Counted from the stretch's first letter, positions 8,013 to 16,022 are shown. The stretch is DNA of 22,672 bases from Planctomycetota bacterium (GCA_023433825.1 JAEYTU010000073.1:1-22672); one strand, 5' to 3'. Notes: generated by a model not told the origin, from the letters alone. Made by a program: numbers and translations.

Positions 8013-8041
8013 CGCGACACCGACAGACAACGGCTGTCGCG
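8013..8041. repeat. Inverted repeat in the murJ / carboxypeptidase intergenic region
   Basis: CGCGACA (8013-8019) and TGTCGCG (8035-8041) are perfect complements. A shifted pairing, CGACAG (8021-8026) with CTGTCG (8034-8039), is also possible. A second small stem, CCGCG/CGCGG, is at 8071-8086, just before the carboxypeptidase start. These could be an operator or 5' UTR structure. The remainder of 7813-8099 shows no gene. Confidence 0.35.
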
Positions 8042-8099
8042 AACGAACGCACCCGACAAACTGCTGCAACCCGCGAGGAATCGCGGCACTCCCGGCCCC

Positions 8100-9902
8100 A
8101 TGCGCTCTCTCACCACTTGCCTCGTCGTGGCGTTCGCCGCGGCGCTCTCGGCCCAGGATCCGGGCACTTCCTATCTGTTCCGCATCGACGGGCCGCTGGC
8201 GCCAGCGCAGCACCTCGCGCTGCAGCGACGATTCGACGTCGACTGCTGCGGCGGTCGGCGCCCGGACGGCGGGATCGACGTCATCGTCGGGCCCGAGGAG
8301 ATCGGCGCATTCCGCGCGTTGCGACTCGACGCCGAACTCGTCGCGCGCGGGCGCCCGTATCACGAGATTCGCGCCGAGAGCGTGCTGACCGCGCCGGACG
8401 CCGGCTACTTCACGGTCGCGGAAGTCGAGGCCGAACTCGACCGACTCGTCGCGACGTATCCGAGCCACGCCGCGAAGGTCGACCTGACGACGCTGCCCGG
8501 TGCCGTGCGAACGGCGCAGAACCGATCGATCTGGGCGCTGCGCGTCTCCGCGGCGCCGAACGTCGACGCCGACGTCCCGGCGGTCGTCGTCGCCGGGCAA
8601 CACCACGCGCGCGAGTTGAACTCGACCGTCATGGTGCTCGGGGCCGCCGAGCGCGTCCTCGCCGGCCGCGCGACCGACCCGCAGCTCGCGGCGCTCGTCG
8701 GCGACCACGAGCTCTGGTTCGTGCCGTGCGCCAATCCGGACGGCACCGAGCACGTCTGGAACGTCGACAACCTGTGGCGGAAGAACCGGCGGCCGAACGG
8801 CGGCTCGTACGGCGTCGACAACAATCGCAACTACCCGTTCCTGTGGGGTGCGTGCGGCGCGTCGTCGACCGCCAGCAGCGACACCTACAAGGGTCCGACC
8901 GCCGGCAGCGAGCCCGAGAACCGGGCGCTGATGGCGCTCGGTCGGAAGGTGCGACCGGTGCTCTACCTCGACTTCCACAGCCACGGCCGTGAGGTGCTGT
9001 TCACGTATGCCCCGTGCGCGAACGTCGACCCGGTCTACCAGTCGTTCCTCGGTCGCTACCAGGACGAGCTGGCCGTCGCGATGCGCTACGGCAAGCGCGA
9101 TCCGTCCGCGTCGGGCGAGTCGACCGACTGGCACTGGGCCGAGCACGGAACGCTCGGCTTCCTGATCGAGGTCATGACGTCGTTCCAGCCGACCTACGCG
9201 GCGGCGCGGACCGAGGAAGCCCGCGTCTGGCCGGGCGTCCGCAAGGCGCTGCTCGACTGGCGGCCGGCGGTGCGGGGGCACGTTCGATCGGTGTTCCAGG
9301 GTCAGCCGATCGAGGCCGAGATCCGGCCGCTGCCGAACCTGTTCCAGCACGGCGAGGTGATTCGCAGCCGCGCGGGCGACGGCAGGTACCACGCATGGCT
9401 GCCGGTCGGCTCGTGGCAGTTGGAGTTCCGGGCCCCGGGCTATCGCACCGAGACGCGCACAGTCACGGTCACGACGCCGGACCAGCCGATCGCATTGGAG
9501 GTCGAACTCGAACCCGACTGGGTCGCCGCGTCGCTCGTGCGCGGTGGCAGCGATCGGATCGGCGAGACGGCGACGTTTGCCTATGCGAGCCCGGGTGACG
9601 CCGGCGACGTCTACTGGATCGCGCTCTCGCTCGGTCAGTCTCCGGGCATTCCGGTCGGCACTCGCACGATTCCGCTGAACGCCGACGGCGCGTTCTTCGC
9701 GAGTGCGACGCCCGGTGCGCTGCTGCTCGGCAATCTCGGCGTGCTGCCCGCGTCCGAAACGGCGACGGCCACGCTGCCGCTGCCGCCGCTCGCCTTCCTC
9801 GTCGGCCTGACGCTGCACGCCGGCGGGTTGACGCTGGCGCCCGGCTACACCGGTTCGGTCAAGAAGTTCAGCCCAGCGCTGACGTGGATCGTGCGCGCCT
9901 AG
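8100..9902 (+). CDS. Secreted M14 zinc carboxypeptidase
   Basis: 600 residues. A signal peptide (MRSLTTCLVVAFAAALSAQ) is followed by a propeptide-like part (about 20-100) and the catalytic domain (about 102-375). Zinc ligands are the HARE motif (His169, Glu172) and a later His in DFHSHG (His293). NRNYPF (242-247) supplies the substrate-binding Asn/Arg pair, and LIEV holds the catalytic glutamate (Glu357). All key M14 residues are therefore present. A carboxypeptidase regulatory-like beta-sandwich follows (about 378-465). A final beta-rich region (about 470-600) ends in LPLPPLAFLVGL and resembles the tail of the secreted protein at 19238-21052. The likely role is extracellular peptide degradation. 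The start is fixed by the signal peptide; there is no Shine-Dalgarno. Confidence 0.93.
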   Translation: MRSLTTCLVVAFAAALSAQDPGTSYLFRIDGPLAPAQHLALQRRFDVDCCGGRRPDGGIDVIVGPEEIGAFRALRLDAELVARGRPYHEIRAESVLTAPDAGYFTVAEVEAELDRLVATYPSHAAKVDLTTLPGAVRTAQNRSIWALRVSAAPNVDADVPAVVVAGQHHARELNSTVMVLGAAERVLAGRATDPQLAALVGDHELWFVPCANPDGTEHVWNVDNLWRKNRRPNGGSYGVDNNRNYPFLWGACGASSTASSDTYKGPTAGSEPENRALMALGRKVRPVLYLDFHSHGREVLFTYAPCANVDPVYQSFLGRYQDELAVAMRYGKRDPSASGESTDWHWAEHGTLGFLIEVMTSFQPTYAAARTEEARVWPGVRKALLDWRPAVRGHVRSVFQGQPIEAEIRPLPNLFQHGEVIRSRAGDGRYHAWLPVGSWQLEFRAPGYRTETRTVTVTTPDQPIALEVELEPDWVAASLVRGGSDRIGETATFAYASPGDAGDVYWIALSLGQSPGIPVGTRTIPLNADGAFFASATPGALLLGNLGVLPASETATATLPLPPLAFLVGLTLHAGGLTLAPGYTGSVKKFSPALTWIVRA

Positions 9903-9954
9903 AGCGGATCACGGCGCACGAACACGACGCATGCGCGGCACGACTTGTTGCCGA

Positions 9955-9969
9955 CCCCACGTCGTGGGG
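9955..9969. other. Short palindrome after the carboxypeptidase gene
   Basis: CCCCACGTCGTGGGG is a perfect 15-nt palindrome 53 nt after the carboxypeptidase stop. It can fold as CCCCA/TGGGG with a 5-nt loop. It could be a protein-binding site or an RNA 3' end. Confidence 0.3.
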
Positions 9970-10007
9970 CTACCTTCGCGCGCCGTTTTCCGCGACTTCC
10001 GGCGAGG

Positions 10008-10039
10008 CGGATCCTTCCGCCGACGCGGAAGCGGATCCG
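10008..10039. promoter_or_regulatory. Long imperfect hairpin upstream of citrate synthase
   Basis: CGGATCCTTCCGC (10008-10020) pairs with GCGGAAGCGGATCCG (10025-10039) as 6+7 bp, with a GC bulge (10031-10032) and a CGAC tetraloop. It is the strongest inverted repeat in the window. No T-tract follows, so it may be a leader structure for gltA, a terminator for the upstream gene, or an operator. Nothing coding is evident in 9903-10113. Confidence 0.45.
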
Positions 10040-10081
10040 TAGTCCCAACCGACGGGCGCTGGTGCCGCACGGGCCATCGTC

Positions 10082-10101
10082 CCGGACGGTCAAGTGTCCG
10101 G
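10082..10101 (+). promoter_or_regulatory. Small hairpin just before the citrate synthase start
   Basis: CCGGAC (10082-10087) and GTCCGG (10096-10101) form a 6-bp stem with an 8-nt loop that ends 12 nt before the ATG. It would lie next to the ribosome landing site if transcribed. Confidence 0.3.
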
Positions 10102-10113
10102 TGATGACCAGCG

Positions 10114-11250
10114 ATGGCCGACAGCAAAGCAGCGACGAAGGGTGGTCTCGAGGGCGTAGTCGCGTCCGACTCCGCGATTGCGTGGATCGACGGGAACAAG
10201 GGTGAACTGCGGTATCGCGGTTACTTGATCAAGGACCTCGCCGAACAGTCGCGGTTCGCGGAGACGACGTACTTGTTGTGGAAGGGCGAGCTGCCGACGA
10301 GTGCGCAGCTCGATGCGTTCCGCAAGCGACTGAGCGACAACCGCGAACTGCCGCCGCTGGCGATGGAGATCCTGCAGAAGATCGCGCCGGTGCAGCCGCC
10401 GATGGACGCGCTGCGCACCGTCGTCTCGGTGCTCTCGGCGAACGACGTCCCGGGCGAGGTCACCGACCCCGAGGCGAACTTCGAACGTGGCGTCCGCCTC
10501 GTCGCGCAGTTTCCGACGATCGTTGCCGCCTACGCGCGGTTGCGGAAAGGCCAGAAGCCGATCGCGCCGCGCCGCGACCTCAAGCACGCCGCGAACTTCC
10601 TGTACATGCTGACCGGCGAGGTGCCTGCGCAGGAGACCGAGCAGATGTTCGACACCTGCCTGGTCCTGCACGCCGAGCACGACTTCAACGCGTCGACGTT
10701 CTCGGCGCGGGTCACGGCCGCGACGCTGACCGACATGTACTCGGCGATCTGCGCCGCGATCGGGACGCTGAAGGGTCCGCTGCACGGCGGCGCGAACACG
10801 GAGGTCATGCACATGCTGCTCGAGATCGGCTCGCCCGATCGCGTCGAAGCGCATGTCAACGACCTGATGGCGCGCGGCGAGAAGATCATGGGTTTCGGCC
10901 ACCGCGTCTACAAAGTGGTCGATCCGCGCGCGCTGATCCTGAAAGAGTTCTCGCGCAAGATGGCGCGCGTCACCGGCAACTCGACGTGGTTCGAGATGTC
11001 CGAGCGCGTCGAGGCGCTCGTGAAGGCCAAGAAGAGCATCGACATGAACGTCGACTTCTATTCGGCCTCCACCTACTACTACATGGGCATCGACCCCGAG
11101 CTGTTCACGGCGATCTTCGCGATCAGCCGGATCAGCGGATGGGTCGCCCACGTGTTCGAGCAGTACGCGAACAACCGGTTGATTCGGCCTCGGTCGAACT
11201 GGGTCGGCGCAGCCGACCGCGAGTACACGCCGATCGCCGCTCGCGGCTAG
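10114..11250 (+). CDS. gltA: Citrate synthase
   Basis: This cytosolic enzyme condenses oxaloacetate and acetyl-CoA to citrate, the entry step of the TCA cycle. It is 378 residues, the length of the short dimeric type (CitZ/PrpC-like) rather than the 427-residue E. coli GltA. Catalytic residues are present: His224 in GPLHGGAN, His263 in GFGHRVYK and Asp314 in NVDFYSAS. HAEHDFNASTF (186-196) is also conserved. A 2-methylcitrate synthase role cannot be excluded, because the short forms are hard to separate by eye and no prpB/prpD neighbour is present; stand-alone position favours housekeeping citrate synthase. ATG 10114 gives the standard N-terminus (LEGVVASDSAIAWID). The Shine-Dalgarno is weak. 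Confidence 0.93.
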   Translation: MADSKAATKGGLEGVVASDSAIAWIDGNKGELRYRGYLIKDLAEQSRFAETTYLLWKGELPTSAQLDAFRKRLSDNRELPPLAMEILQKIAPVQPPMDALRTVVSVLSANDVPGEVTDPEANFERGVRLVAQFPTIVAAYARLRKGQKPIAPRRDLKHAANFLYMLTGEVPAQETEQMFDTCLVLHAEHDFNASTFSARVTAATLTDMYSAICAAIGTLKGPLHGGANTEVMHMLLEIGSPDRVEAHVNDLMARGEKIMGFGHRVYKVVDPRALILKEFSRKMARVTGNSTWFEMSERVEALVKAKKSIDMNVDFYSASTYYYMGIDPELFTAIFAISRISGWVAHVFEQYANNRLIRPRSNWVGAADREYTPIAARG

Positions 11251-11300
11251 CAGCCCGTCGAACAACTGGCGCGCCACGCAGCCATGCGCCTCTCGGGCAT

Positions 11301-11398
11301 CTCCGCCCCCGGAGGCCTCGCCGAATCCGCCCATTCGCCTGCGTTGTCGCGGGAGGGGAGCTGCATCGAGACTCGCGCGACTGCGAGCCTCGCGAGTC
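11301..11398. terminator. Two weak hairpins downstream of citrate synthase
   Basis: CTCCG/CGGAG (11301-11314, 4-nt loop) and GACTCGCG/CGCGAGTC (11370-11377 and 11391-11398, 13-nt loop) lie in the 202-bp gap before apaH. Neither is followed by a T-tract. Either could define the gltA transcript end. Confidence 0.25.
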
Positions 11399-11415
11399 GT
11401 TCACCGGGCTGCGAG

Positions 11416-11443
11416 TCGACGCTCGATCTCCGGCGGCTAAGCT
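11416..11443 (+). promoter_or_regulatory. Putative apaH promoter (near-leaderless)
   Basis: TCGACG (11416-11421), a 16-nt spacer and TAAGCT (11438-11443) lie 9 nt before the GTG start of apaH. This is the same layout as at rpiA. Confidence 0.35.
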
Positions 11444-11452
11444 TCCGCGGCG

Positions 11453-12073
11453 GTGCGGAGGATCTTCGTCGGCGACATTCAAGGTTGTCTGCAGCAGCTC
11501 GAGGAGCTGCTCGCCCAGTGTTCGTTCCGACCTGGGGTCGACGTCCTGCATCCGGTAGGAGATCTGGTCAACAAGGGACCGGATTCGCTCGGGGTGCTGA
11601 CGCTGCTGCGCGACTACGACGCGCAGCCGGTGCTCGGGAACCACGACATCGCGTGGCTTCAGCGTCGCCGGATCGAGGACCGCAAGCTCGAACGGTGGCT
11701 CGCGCAGCAACCGGTCGTTCGCGTGCAGGACGACCTGATCGTCGTCCACGCCGGACTGCATCCGAAGTGGACCGAAGCGCAGCTCGCGGACCTCGACGAA
11801 GCGCAGGTCACGTTCGCGACGACGGTGCGCTACTGCGACGCGGACGGGAATCGACCCGAGACCGACTGGCCGCCGCCGAAGTCGCCGTTCCGACCGTGGG
11901 ACGACTTCTATCGCGGGACGAAGCGCGTCGTGTTCGGGCATTGGGCGCGGCGCGGACTCGTCCGCACCGAACGCGTCGTCGTCCTCGACACCGGCTGCGT
12001 CTTCGGCGGCCGGTTGAGCGCGTGGATCGCCGAGGAGGACCGCGTCGTGCAGGTCAAGGGACCGGAGCGGTGA
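11453..12073 (+). CDS. apaH: Bis(5'-nucleosyl)-tetraphosphatase (ApaH-type metallophosphoesterase)
   Basis: This enzyme hydrolyses Ap4A symmetrically to two ADP and can remove Np4 caps from RNA. At 206 residues it is shorter than E. coli ApaH (280) but keeps all metallophosphoesterase blocks: GDIQGC (7-12, the Gln form found in many ApaH proteins), GDLVNKGP (36-43), GNHD (62-65), HAGLHP (99-104) and FGHWA (161-165). The late LDTGCVFGG, typical of ApaH, is also kept. The missing length is in the insert between HAG and GHW. The start is GTG 11453 with no Shine-Dalgarno. The 3' end overlaps the convergent phosphatase-like gene by 20 bp. Confidence 0.88.
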   Translation: MRRIFVGDIQGCLQQLEELLAQCSFRPGVDVLHPVGDLVNKGPDSLGVLTLLRDYDAQPVLGNHDIAWLQRRRIEDRKLERWLAQQPVVRVQDDLIVVHAGLHPKWTEAQLADLDEAQVTFATTVRYCDADGNRPETDWPPPKSPFRPWDDFYRGTKRVVFGHWARRGLVRTERVVVLDTGCVFGGRLSAWIAEEDRVVQVKGPER

Positions 12074-13058
12074 ACCGGTCGCCGAGGTGCTCGCGCAGCA
12101 CTTCGGCGAGCAACGGTTGCAGTCGATCGGCGAGGACGCGGTTCGCGTAGCCGACGAAGGCGACGTTCGTCGTCAGGTCGAGTGGCGGATCGAGCGGTCC
12201 ACCGTCCGGGGCACGGATCACGCATCCGGCACGTTCGGCGATCGCGGCCGTGCAGACGTCGTACGGGCGCGCACACAGCGACGAACGCACGCCGAGTGCC
12301 GCGTGCAGCCACGGTCGCAGGTCGAGCACGAACCGATCGCGACCGAGCGCCAGCTCGGCGAGCTGCCCGCCGCTGCAGATGTACTGGTCGGCGTAGGACT
12401 CGGCCTTCTCCGGATTCCAACCGCCGAGCGCGCGACCGACGAAGGCCTCGTCGATCCGCGCGGCGAGTTCTTTGCCGCCCGGGAAGAACGCGACCGTCGT
12501 CGCGAAGCCGTGCCGCAGATCGGTGGCGCTGGACGGCTGCACGGCGAGCGCGCGGTGCGTGCCGTTCGCGAGTTCGACGCGCCGCCCTTCCACGCCGCCG
12601 GCCGGGCCGACGAACAGTTGGTCGGCGCGTCCCTGCCGCGTCGTCGGCAACTCGGTCATCGCGGCGTGGGTGACGTGGCTGAGCCGCGTCGCCGCGCCGC
12701 GTTCCGGGGCGATGGCGGCGAGGCTCCAGGCGCTGCGCTTGTCGAACATCAGGCCGCGAGTCCCGTCGATCGGATCGACGATCAGCACGAAGCTCGGCCC
12801 ATGCGGGCTCCGTCCGAAGACGCGTCCTTCTGGTTCGAGACCTTCGGCGATCAGCCGAAAGCACTCCGTGCGTCCCCAGTCCTCGCAGGCGCGCAAGAGC
12901 ACGTCCTCGGCATCGACGTCGATCGCGAAGATCGTGTCGCCCGCGTCGTCGCGGACCGAACGCGCGAGAACTTCGTGCGTCTGCGTCGCCATCGATCGGA
13001 TCAGCGCGTCGCGAATGGCCTCCTGCAGCGCGAGCAGCCGTTGGATCGTCGCGTCCAT
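12054..13058 (-). CDS. Inositol monophosphatase-family protein
   Basis: 334 residues. It belongs to the Mg2+/Li+-dependent FIG phosphatase superfamily. DPIDGTR (95-101) is the metal-binding signature, followed by the usual aromatic/hydrophobic strand. The later metal-binding WDxAA segment appears as YDVCTAAIAERAG, so Tyr replaces the common Trp while Asp is kept. The first Glu-Glu motif is unclear (EPEGRVFG around 75-82), so activity and substrate (inositol-1-phosphate, PAP or a sugar phosphate) are open. ATG 13058 was chosen; GTG 13067 is three codons upstream. The start region overlaps the promoter of the opposite-strand tRNA. Confidence 0.82.
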   Translation of the reverse strand: MDATIQRLLALQEAIRDALIRSMATQTHEVLARSVRDDAGDTIFAIDVDAEDVLLRACEDWGRTECFRLIAEGLEPEGRVFGRSPHGPSFVLIVDPIDGTRGLMFDKRSAWSLAAIAPERGAATRLSHVTHAAMTELPTTRQGRADQLFVGPAGGVEGRRVELANGTHRALAVQPSSATDLRHGFATTVAFFPGGKELAARIDEAFVGRALGGWNPEKAESYADQYICSGGQLAELALGRDRFVLDLRPWLHAALGVRSSLCARPYDVCTAAIAERAGCVIRAPDGGPLDPPLDLTTNVAFVGYANRVLADRLQPLLAEVLREHLGDRFTAPVP

Positions 13059-13070
13059 GCTGCCCACAAT
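13041..13070 (+). promoter_or_regulatory. Putative promoter of the tRNA gene
   Basis: TTGGAT (13041-13046), an 18-nt spacer and CACAAT (13065-13070) end 9 nt before the tRNA's first base. It lies over the beginning of the opposite-strand phosphatase-like gene. Confidence 0.45.
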
Positions 13071-13079
13071 GCGTGCGTC

Positions 13080-13152
13080 GGGTCCTTAGCTCAAAGGTCA
13101 GAGCAGCTGGCTCATAACCGGTTGGTTGCGGGTTCGAGTCCCGCAGGGCCCA
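13080..13152 (+). tRNA. tRNA-Met (CAT anticodon; Ile2 possible)
   Basis: A complete 73-nt cloverleaf folds. The acceptor stem GGGTCCT pairs with AGGGCCC (one G-U), with discriminator A. The D arm is GCTC/GAGC. The anticodon stem GCTGG/CCGGT carries loop CTCATAA (anticodon CAT), the variable loop has 5 nt, and the T arm is GCGGG-TTCGAGT-CCCGC. CCA is not encoded. The anticodon stem lacks the three G-C pairs of initiators, so this is an elongator Met tRNA. A lysidine-modified tRNA-Ile2 reading AUA is the alternative, since the body also resembles that class. Confidence 0.93.
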
Positions 13153-13207
13153 TTGTTCGAAGGCGATCGCCAGCGACCGCGGCGTGTGCTGACCACGCGA
13201 GGATCGG

Positions 13208-13639
13208 TCACCCGTCTCGATCCAGCCCCTGCGGCAGCCGCTCGACGAATCTGTAGCACGCACCGACACCGGGGACGTCCTCGACCTGGAAACCACGGCG
13301 TTCGAGGACGGCGCGCAACTTCAGGTTCGGTCGCGCGCAGTTCACGGCGTGGACGAGCCACTCCACTTCGCTCGCACCCACGCGCAGCGCATGCCGGCGG
13401 GCCAGCGCGCCGAGAGTCGGCAACACGCCTTCGCCGCCGCCGTCGATCTGTGCGAGCTCGAGCGTGATTCGGTCGTGCGTGCGGCGGAACTCACCGAGTA
13501 GCTCGGCGGAGCCGGCGCGGAAGGCGACGGGTTCACCGCAGAAGATCAGGGCGTCGATCTCTTGCTCGGACAGCGCCAGGATCTCCTCGGGGAGAAGCCC
13601 TTCGATGCGGACTTCGCGTCTGTTTCCGGGTCGATCCAT
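13208..13639 (-). CDS. Small conserved protein, GNAT acetyltransferase-like
   Basis: 143 residues, last gene of the minus-strand operon. A central strand DRITLELAQIDGGGEGVLPT (about 56-75) is followed by a helix and then EWLVHAVNCARPNLKLRAVLERRGF (about 93-117). Strand, glycine-rich turn, helix, then strand and LxxxLxRRGF is the order of the acetyl-CoA-binding half of GNAT proteins. The N-terminal half looks shortened (about 45 residues before the strands), so it may be a minimal or binding-only form. ATG 13639 is preceded by GGAGG 13 nt upstream, and the TPR gene stops 21 bp before it. I do not know the substrate. Confidence 0.7.
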   Translation of the reverse strand: MDRPGNRREVRIEGLLPEEILALSEQEIDALIFCGEPVAFRAGSAELLGEFRRTHDRITLELAQIDGGGEGVLPTLGALARRHALRVGASEVEWLVHAVNCARPNLKLRAVLERRGFQVEDVPGVGACYRFVERLPQGLDRDG

Positions 13640-13660
13640 CGGAATGCCGGAACCTCCGCC

Positions 13661-14182
13661 TCACTCCTCTTTCGGCAGCAGCGCGCGGTAGCGCGGATCG
13701 CGGCGCAGCGAGACCAGATCGGCTTCGGTGCGGGCCAGCGCGCGGAACTCCTCGTCGAGACCGCAGGCGATCGCCAGCTCCTCGACGGCGCGATCGCTGT
13801 CGCCGTGCAGGGCGAGATAGCAGGCGAGATTGAAGTGCCCGATGGCCGAACGCGGGTTCGTCTCGAGCAGCCGTCGCATGCATTCGATCGCGCCCGGCAG
13901 GTCGTCGAGTCGCTTGCGACACCAGGCCTCGGTCAGTTCGAGCCACGGCTGGTCGACGTCGGTCTTCGGCAGGCGGCGCAACTCGGTCAGGTCCTGCAGT
14001 GCATCGGCGTGTCGGCCGAGCGGCACCAACGCGCGGACCCGCAGCATCCATGCGACCGGTCGCGCGACCGGGTCCTCCAGCAAGCGGTCGATGCTCTGCA
14101 GCGCGCGTTCGGGACACCCGAGATCGAGCCAGCCGTCGACTTCGAGGGCGCAGCGCTGCAGGTGCTTCGGGAGTTCGATCAC
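13661..14182 (-). CDS. TPR-repeat protein
   Basis: 173 residues, almost entirely helical. Recognisable tetratricopeptide units include GCPERALQSIDRLL, GRHADALQDLTEL, DDLPGAIECMRRLLETNP and the segment GHFNLACYLALHGDSDRAVEELAIA, where the canonical W/LxxxGxxxxA spacing holds. It ends with a short acidic tail. No signal peptide is seen, so it is probably a cytosolic protein-interaction module. The start is GTG 14182 with AGGA 7 nt upstream; this Shine-Dalgarno overlaps the TAG stop of the preceding gene (14192-14194), which supports coupled translation. It shares its repeat type with the N-terminal region of the Gre protein at the head of the operon. Confidence 0.8.
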   Translation of the reverse strand: MIELPKHLQRCALEVDGWLDLGCPERALQSIDRLLEDPVARPVAWMLRVRALVPLGRHADALQDLTELRRLPKTDVDQPWLELTEAWCRKRLDDLPGAIECMRRLLETNPRSAIGHFNLACYLALHGDSDRAVEELAIACGLDEEFRALARTEADLVSLRRDPRYRALLPKEE

Positions 14183-14191
14183 GCGGCGATC

Positions 14192-15301
14192 CTACGGGTT
14201 GCGGTCGAACGCGACGCGCGCCGGTCCGAGGGTGTCGTGACCGCGCGCGTGCACCGGAACGACGCCGACGATCACGTCGCCTTCGAGGAGCACGGCTTCG
14301 TCGGCGAGGTTGACCGTCGGACACACGTGCACGGGCCAGAGCTGGAGCAGAGCGCCGAGTGCGGGTGCGGCGCCGTCGCGCACGGCGATCGGCAGGTGCT
14401 CCTCGCTCGGGTGCAGCACGTCGAGCCCCGGCCATCCGTCGACGAACGCGCACGGATCGCCGGCCGCCGCGTCCAGCGCCTTGCTGCCAGCGTCGACGGT
14501 GATCCGCCCGCGGACCGACGCCGACGTCACGCGTGCGAGGACGTGGACCGCCGGCGCGAAGCCGCGGATGCCGAAGCCTTCGCTGGTCGCGTCCCAATAG
14601 ACGACGGTGCCCGGACTGACGGCGTGCGCGCCGTCGCGCCAGTGGGGGAACGCGAGCGCCGCTTCGAACGACGGCGTGCCGCTCGTGACGATCGCGACGT
14701 CGGTGAGTCGCAATCGCGTCAGCACGTTCAGCAGCTCGGCGTAGATCGCGTGCGCAGCGCGACGGCGAACGTCGGGATCGGCGTCGCGAACGTGGCCGTC
14801 GTAGCAGTGCACGCCGCGCAGCGATGCGCCGGCGGCCGCCGCGACCGCGGCGATCCGTTCGGGAGCGTTCAGCGGAATGCCACTCCGGTGCCACTGCGGA
14901 TCGACGTCGATCCAGACGCCGAGCGCTTGCGACGCCGCGCGGACGTCGCGGACGTGCTCGGGGTCCTCGCTCAACACCGAGACGCGGTGGCGCGGGTGCA
15001 GCGCCGCGAGGTCGGCGAGCTGGGCCAGGTTCGGTCCGCGGTGCGCGAACGCGACCAGAAGATCGATCGGTGCCGGCGCCCGCGCGAGCAGAACGCGCGC
15101 TTCCTTCGTCGTCGCGCATTTGAAGTCGGTCACGCCGGCCGCGAACAGCAGGTCGAGGACTTCGCCGACCTTCGCCGTCTTGACGTGTGGTCGCCAGCGC
15201 TGGGCTCCACCGCAGCGCGCCAGCATCGTCGCCACGTTGTGGCGGACGCGATCCATGCGGATCAGCAGTGCCGGCGTCTGCAGCTCATCCAGTCGTGGCA
15301 T
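14192..15301 (-). CDS. D-threonine aldolase / D-serine dehydratase-type PLP enzyme
   Basis: 369 residues, fold-type III PLP enzyme related to alanine racemase and metal-activated D-threonine aldolase. The N-terminal RPHVKTAK (37-44) supplies the PLP lysine (Lys41). The segment LPIAVRDGAAP is followed by PVHVCPTVNLADEA (323-336), where His325 and Cys327 match the zinc/metal ligands of eukaryotic D-serine dehydratase-like enzymes. HPSEEH (297-302) is also typical of the C-terminal metal site. The reaction would be D-threonine to glycine and acetaldehyde, or D-serine deamination. The gene overlaps the upstream hydrolase by 17 bp. Confidence 0.88.
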   Translation of the reverse strand: MPRLDELQTPALLIRMDRVRHNVATMLARCGGAQRWRPHVKTAKVGEVLDLLFAAGVTDFKCATTKEARVLLARAPAPIDLLVAFAHRGPNLAQLADLAALHPRHRVSVLSEDPEHVRDVRAASQALGVWIDVDPQWHRSGIPLNAPERIAAVAAAAGASLRGVHCYDGHVRDADPDVRRRAAHAIYAELLNVLTRLRLTDVAIVTSGTPSFEAALAFPHWRDGAHAVSPGTVVYWDATSEGFGIRGFAPAVHVLARVTSASVRGRITVDAGSKALDAAAGDPCAFVDGWPGLDVLHPSEEHLPIAVRDGAAPALGALLQLWPVHVCPTVNLADEAVLLEGDVIVGVVPVHARGHDTLGPARVAFDRNP

Positions 15302-16022
15302 CGACGTCGGCGAGGAAGGCGTCCATCGACGCGTAGATCGCGTCGGCTTCGCGGTTCAGGCGGTGGTCGCCACCGGGGACGACCAGCAGTTCCTTTCGCG
15401 CGCTCGCGAGCTGCGCGAAGAACCGGCGACTGGCTTCGATCGGAACGACGTCGTCGGCGTCGCCGTGGACGACGAACGTCGGCGTGCGGATCGACTGCGG
15501 CAGGTCGGCCTCGTCGAACCGTTCGGCGTCGGCGAGAAACCTGCGTTGGACCTCGATCTCGCGTCCGTCGGTCAGCCGGATGACCGGCGCCTTCGCGAGC
15601 CGGACGCGCATGCGCGGCAGGAAGTCGAACGCCGGCGCGATCAGAACGAGCGCGTGGACCAGATCGGGAATGCGACGGGCGAGCCACGCGGCGACGAGTC
15701 CACCGAGCGAACTCCCGATCAGCACGCTGCGCCCGACGTGCTGCAACACGGCCTCACCGTCGGCGACGAAGTCGCTCATCGTGACCTGCGTCAACGAGCC
15801 GCTCGATGCACCGTGCGCGCGGAAGTCGAATCGGGCGAAGGCGCGTCCCGACGCCGCGGCGCGGCGCAGCAGCAGCGAGCTCTTCTCCCCGGCGCGCACC
15901 GAGCCGAGCCCGTGCAGGAACAGCAGCCCCGGCGTCCGCCCCGGCAGTCGATCCCCGACGATCCGCGCGTCCGGTGCCGGCGCGAGTTCGAACGTCGCGG
16001 TCGCCGGGACGGGCTCCGTCAA
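15285..16022 (-). CDS. Alpha/beta hydrolase (ABHD10/esterase-like)
   Basis: 245 residues. The oxyanion-hole strand FLHGLG (35-40) leads to GEKSSLLLRRAAASGRAFARFDFRAHGASSG, the pattern of ABHD10-type esterases. The nucleophile elbow is GSSLGG (Ser105), the acid is Asp190 in HGDADDVVP, and the base is His220 in GGDH. The triad is complete. The substrate is unknown; small esters or thioesters are plausible. The TTG start at 16022 overlaps the stop of the Gre gene (GTTTGACG, TTG across TGA), and the 3' end overlaps the PLP gene, so it is translationally coupled on both sides. Confidence 0.87.
   Translation of the reverse strand: MTEPVPATATFELAPAPDARIVGDRLPGRTPGLLFLHGLGSVRAGEKSSLLLRRAAASGRAFARFDFRAHGASSGSLTQVTMSDFVADGEAVLQHVGRSVLIGSSLGGLVAAWLARRIPDLVHALVLIAPAFDFLPRMRVRLAKAPVIRLTDGREIEVQRRFLADAERFDEADLPQSIRTPTFVVHGDADDVVPIEASRRFFAQLASARKELLVVPGGDHRLNREADAIYASMDAFLADVDATTG

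Noticed and set aside
11453..11490. GDIQG in ApaH seen as a lost catalytic His
   Set aside because: Gln at this place occurs in many genuine ApaH proteins, and all other motifs are intact.
13080..13152. Initiator tRNA
   Set aside because: The anticodon stem lacks the three consecutive G-C pairs, and the first base pair is G-C rather than the initiator's mismatch.
13562..15583. 673-codon plus-strand ORF opposite the PLP and TPR genes
   Set aside because: The composition is Arg/Asp/Ala shadow-like, with no domain, signal or ribosome-binding site; the minus-strand genes carry recognisable motifs.
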